This document shows, in pieces, positions 8,714 through 10,312 of a DNA stretch of 10,312 nucleotides. Source of the stretch: CAISIP01 sp031383745 (GTDB lineage Bacteria > Pseudomonadota > Gammaproteobacteria > Burkholderiales > Burkholderiaceae_C). The position numbers and the translations under genes are program-made. The DNA is taken from positions 1-10,312 of the forward strand of contig JANMZX010000045.1 of assembly GCA_031383745.1 (NCBI GenBank), given 5' to 3'. The notes under the pieces were generated by a model, which saw only the letters and a list, made by a program, of their open reading frames with translations, did not search any database and was not told where the DNA came from. How positions within the stretch are numbered: the stretch's first letter is position 1; each line of letters starts with the position of its first letter.

Positions 8714-9475
8714 ATGGCAACCACCCCCGCGTCGTCCGGTCGCCCCCAGGTCGCGCTCGTCGTCGGTGCGGGTGATGCCACCGGCGGCGCCATTGCGCGG
8801 CGCTTCGCGCGTGCGGGCCTGGTGGCCTGCGTCACCCGGCGCAGCGCCGACAAACTTGAGCCGCTGCTGGCACAGATCCGCGCAGACGGTGGACAGGCGC
8901 ATGGATTCGCCAGCGACGCGCGTCAGGAAGACGAGGTGGTGGCCCTGGTCGAACGCATTGAGGCCGACATCGGCGATATCGCCGTGCTGGTCTTCAACAT
9001 CGGTGCCAACGCACCGAGCAGCATCCTGGACGAGACGGCGCGGCGCTATTTCAAGATCTGGGAGATGGCCTGTCTGGCCGGTTTCCTGAACGGCAGGGAG
9101 GTGGCCAAACGCATGGTGAACCGCGATACCGACGGCCACCGCGGCACGATCCTCTTCACCGGTGCAACCGCTTCGCTGCGCGGCTCGGCGAATTTCGCCG
9201 CGTTCGCAGGCGCCAAACACGCTTTGCGGGCACTGGCGCAGAGCATGGCGCGCGAACTCGGGCCGCGCGGCATCCATGTGGCGCATGTGGTGATCGACGG
9301 TGCGATCGACACCGCGTTTATCCGCGACAATTTTCCGCAGCGCTATGCGCTGAAGGACCAGGACGGCGTGCTGAACCCCGACCATATCGCCGACCAGTAC
9401 TGGATGCTGCACTGCCAGCCGCGGGACGCCTGGACGCATGAACTCGATCTGCGGCCCTGGATGGAAAAATTCTGA
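8714..9475 (+). CDS. Atypical SDR-fold protein lacking the usual catalytic Ser and Tyr
   Basis: A 253-residue Rossmann-fold protein of the short-chain dehydrogenase superfamily. The nucleotide-binding turn is VGAGDATGGA (17-26) in place of the classical TGxxxGIG, and the NNAG motif is replaced by FNIGAN (94-99). In the active-site region (FTGATASLRGSANFAAFAGAK, about 148-168), aligned by eye, the catalytic Ser becomes A151 and the catalytic Tyr becomes F164. Only K168 remains, and the helix Asn appears as C120. C-terminally, HVVIDGAIDT (191-200) replaces the usual PGxxxT segment. Length and fold are normal and the frame is clean, so it is not a decayed gene. It may bind NAD(P) or acyl-CoA without classical redox chemistry, or use a different mechanism. 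Its SD (AAGGA, 8703-8707) overlaps the thioesterase stop, so it is tightly co-translated. The fold call is sure; the activity is unknown. Confidence 0.88.
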   Translation: MATTPASSGRPQVALVVGAGDATGGAIARRFARAGLVACVTRRSADKLEPLLAQIRADGGQAHGFASDARQEDEVVALVERIEADIGDIAVLVFNIGANAPSSILDETARRYFKIWEMACLAGFLNGREVAKRMVNRDTDGHRGTILFTGATASLRGSANFAAFAGAKHALRALAQSMARELGPRGIHVAHVVIDGAIDTAFIRDNFPQRYALKDQDGVLNPDHIADQYWMLHCQPRDAWTHELDLRPWMEKF

Positions 9476-9481
9476 CAAGAC

Positions 9482-9487
9482 AAGGAG
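9482..9487 (+). promoter_or_regulatory. Strong ribosome binding site of the last operon gene
   Basis: AAGGAG stands 5 bp before the ATG at 9493 and supports that start over the second in-frame ATG at 9499. Confidence 0.65.
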
Positions 9488-9492
9488 ACACC

Positions 9493-10089
9493 ATGAGCAT
9501 GAAGACCGTCGATTTCTACTACGACTATGGCAGCCCCGCAGCGTGGCTGGCGTACACCCAGTTGCCCAAACTCGCTGCCGACACTGGCGCCACCGTGGTG
9601 ATGAAGCCGGTCCTGCTGGGTGGCGTTTTCCAGAGCACCGGCAACCGGGCGCCGATCACCGTGCCGCTCAAGGGCAGCTACCTGTTCCGCGACTTCGCGC
9701 GATTTGCGCGGCGTTATGGCGTGCCGCTGGTCATGAATCCGCACTTCCCGATCAACACCATCACGCTGATGCGGGCCGACGTCGGGCTGGCCCTGCGGTC
9801 GGACGCACGCCTGCCCAGCTACCGCGACGCCATGTTCCGTGCGATCTGGGTCGACCAGCAGAACATGAACGACCCGGCCACGGTGGGTACGGTGCTGGCG
9901 CGTGCCGGTTTCGATCCGGCCGGGATGCTCGCAATTGCCTCCGACCCAGCGGTCAAGGAAGAGCTCAAGACCCTGACGCAGGCTGCCGTGGACCGGGGCA
10001 TCTTTGGCGCCCCGACGTTCTTTGTCGGCGACGAGATGTTCTGGGGCCAGGACCGGATCGACTTCGTACGTGAAGCCTTGCTGGCGTGA
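9493..10089 (+). CDS. 2-hydroxychromene-2-carboxylate isomerase / DsbA-family protein
   Basis: A 198-residue thioredoxin-fold protein of the DsbA/kappa-class glutathione transferase group. It begins FYYDYGSPAAWLAYTQLP, where S14 sits where these isomerases carry the serine that contacts glutathione. No CxxC is present, so it is not a disulfide oxidoreductase. A helical insert covers about residues 55-150, with FPINTITLMRA at about 80-90. The thioredoxin fold closes with GIFGAPTFFVGDEMFWGQDR (about 172-191), including the cis-Pro motif GAPTF. There is no signal peptide, so it is cytosolic. Characterised relatives isomerise 2-hydroxychromene-2-carboxylate in naphthalene degradation using glutathione, but no aromatic ring-cleavage genes are nearby. 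As the last gene of a beta-oxidation operon it may act on an unsaturated acyl intermediate or in glutathione-linked detoxification, which is only inference. It starts 17 bp after the SDR-fold gene. Confidence 0.88.
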   Translation: MSMKTVDFYYDYGSPAAWLAYTQLPKLAADTGATVVMKPVLLGGVFQSTGNRAPITVPLKGSYLFRDFARFARRYGVPLVMNPHFPINTITLMRADVGLALRSDARLPSYRDAMFRAIWVDQQNMNDPATVGTVLARAGFDPAGMLAIASDPAVKEELKTLTQAAVDRGIFGAPTFFVGDEMFWGQDRIDFVREALLA

Positions 10090-10106
10090 GGTGCGTCGCA
10101 CCTCAC
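10086..10106 (+). terminator. Perfect inverted repeat across the stop codon of the last gene
   Basis: GTGAGGTGCG (10086-10095) and CGCACCTCAC (10097-10106) are perfect reverse complements separated by one base. In RNA this gives a stem of about 8 bp with a small CGTCG loop. The TGA stop (10087-10089) lies in the left arm. No T-run follows, so intrinsic termination is doubtful, but the position fits an operon-end hairpin that ends transcription with Rho or protects the 3' end. Confidence 0.5.
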
Positions 10107-10312
10107 GGGCGATCGGTGGTTTGCAGGAGCCGTCGATGACAGCTTTCGGCCCATTGCGGACGTTCTTGGTCGTTCCCGAAATCATGACAGCCCGGATACC
10201 GGTGGCTTGGTGTGGGACCAGGCCGACGGCGCATTCGGCTCCGCGGCTGTCCTCCGCCCTGCGGGCTCCCCCTTTATGCCGCTGCGCCGAACGCACCGCC
10301 GACCTGATCCCG
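10107..10312 (+). other. Region after the operon without a convincing gene
   Basis: About 200 bp to the right edge. A frame from ATG 10136 stays open for 59 codons to the window end, with AGGAG at 10125-10129 giving acceptable spacing. Its product (MTAFGPLRTFLVVP, then rich in Arg, Pro, Ala and Cys) looks like translated noncoding GC-rich DNA and matches no family I know. The minus strand is also open but equally unlike a protein. The octamer ATGACAGC occurs at 10136-10143 and 10184-10191. The stretch around 10139-10165 resembles short dispersed intergenic sequence that I associate with proteobacterial genomes, but this cannot be confirmed from one copy. Confidence 0.35.

Noticed and set aside
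7112..9478. A 788-codon minus-strand frame across thiolase, thioesterase and SDR genes
   Set aside because: It spans three well-supported + strand genes and has noncoding-type composition; a GC-driven shadow. The same holds for the 746-codon frame at 1873-4113 and the frame at 9343-10296.

Overview
The window is GC-rich with dense, tightly spaced genes, all on the + strand. It looks like a chromosomal segment of a betaproteobacterium, most likely Burkholderiales and probably Comamonadaceae. That placement comes from remembered protein style and gene order (a ~600-residue acyl-CoA dehydrogenase, a small DUF2147 secreted protein, a FadN-type fusion and a thiolase in a row), not from a search.

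Left edge (1-1030): the last 44 codons of a short-chain dehydrogenase/reductase are followed after 22 bp by a complete fumarylacetoacetate-hydrolase-family enzyme. Pairs like this are known from the non-phosphorylative L-rhamnose/L-fucose routes, where the dehydrogenase makes a 2,4-diketo-3-deoxy sugar acid and the hydrolase cleaves it. A GC-rich hairpin follows the hydrolase stop. This pair is probably the tail of a separate transcription unit.

Middle and right (1182-10106): a TetR-family regulator with a near-palindromic 20-bp putative operator just upstream of its start heads a run of eight genes. In order these are: TetR regulator, acyl-CoA dehydrogenase, secreted DUF2147 protein, 3-hydroxyacyl-CoA dehydrogenase/enoyl-CoA hydratase fusion, thiolase, TesB-like thioesterase, an unusual SDR, and a DsbA/2-hydroxychromene-2-carboxylate isomerase-like protein. 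Gaps are only 5-37 bp, so this is very likely one operon. It encodes every chemical step of one beta-oxidation turn (dehydrogenation, hydration, second dehydrogenation, thiolysis), plus a thioesterase that could release acyl-CoA end products. No acyl-CoA ligase, electron-transfer flavoprotein or transporter is in the window, so the substrate is unknown. The regulator probably represses its own operon and is released by an acyl-CoA or similar ligand.

Right end (10086-10312): a strong inverted repeat spans the stop codon of the last gene, followed by about 200 bp with no convincing gene.

Most of the window is a recognisable catabolic operon rather than a new system. The points that deserve attention are the SDR that appears to have lost the Ser and Tyr of its catalytic site, the exported DUF2147 protein inside a cytosolic pathway operon, the glutathione-isomerase-like last gene, and the putative operator.
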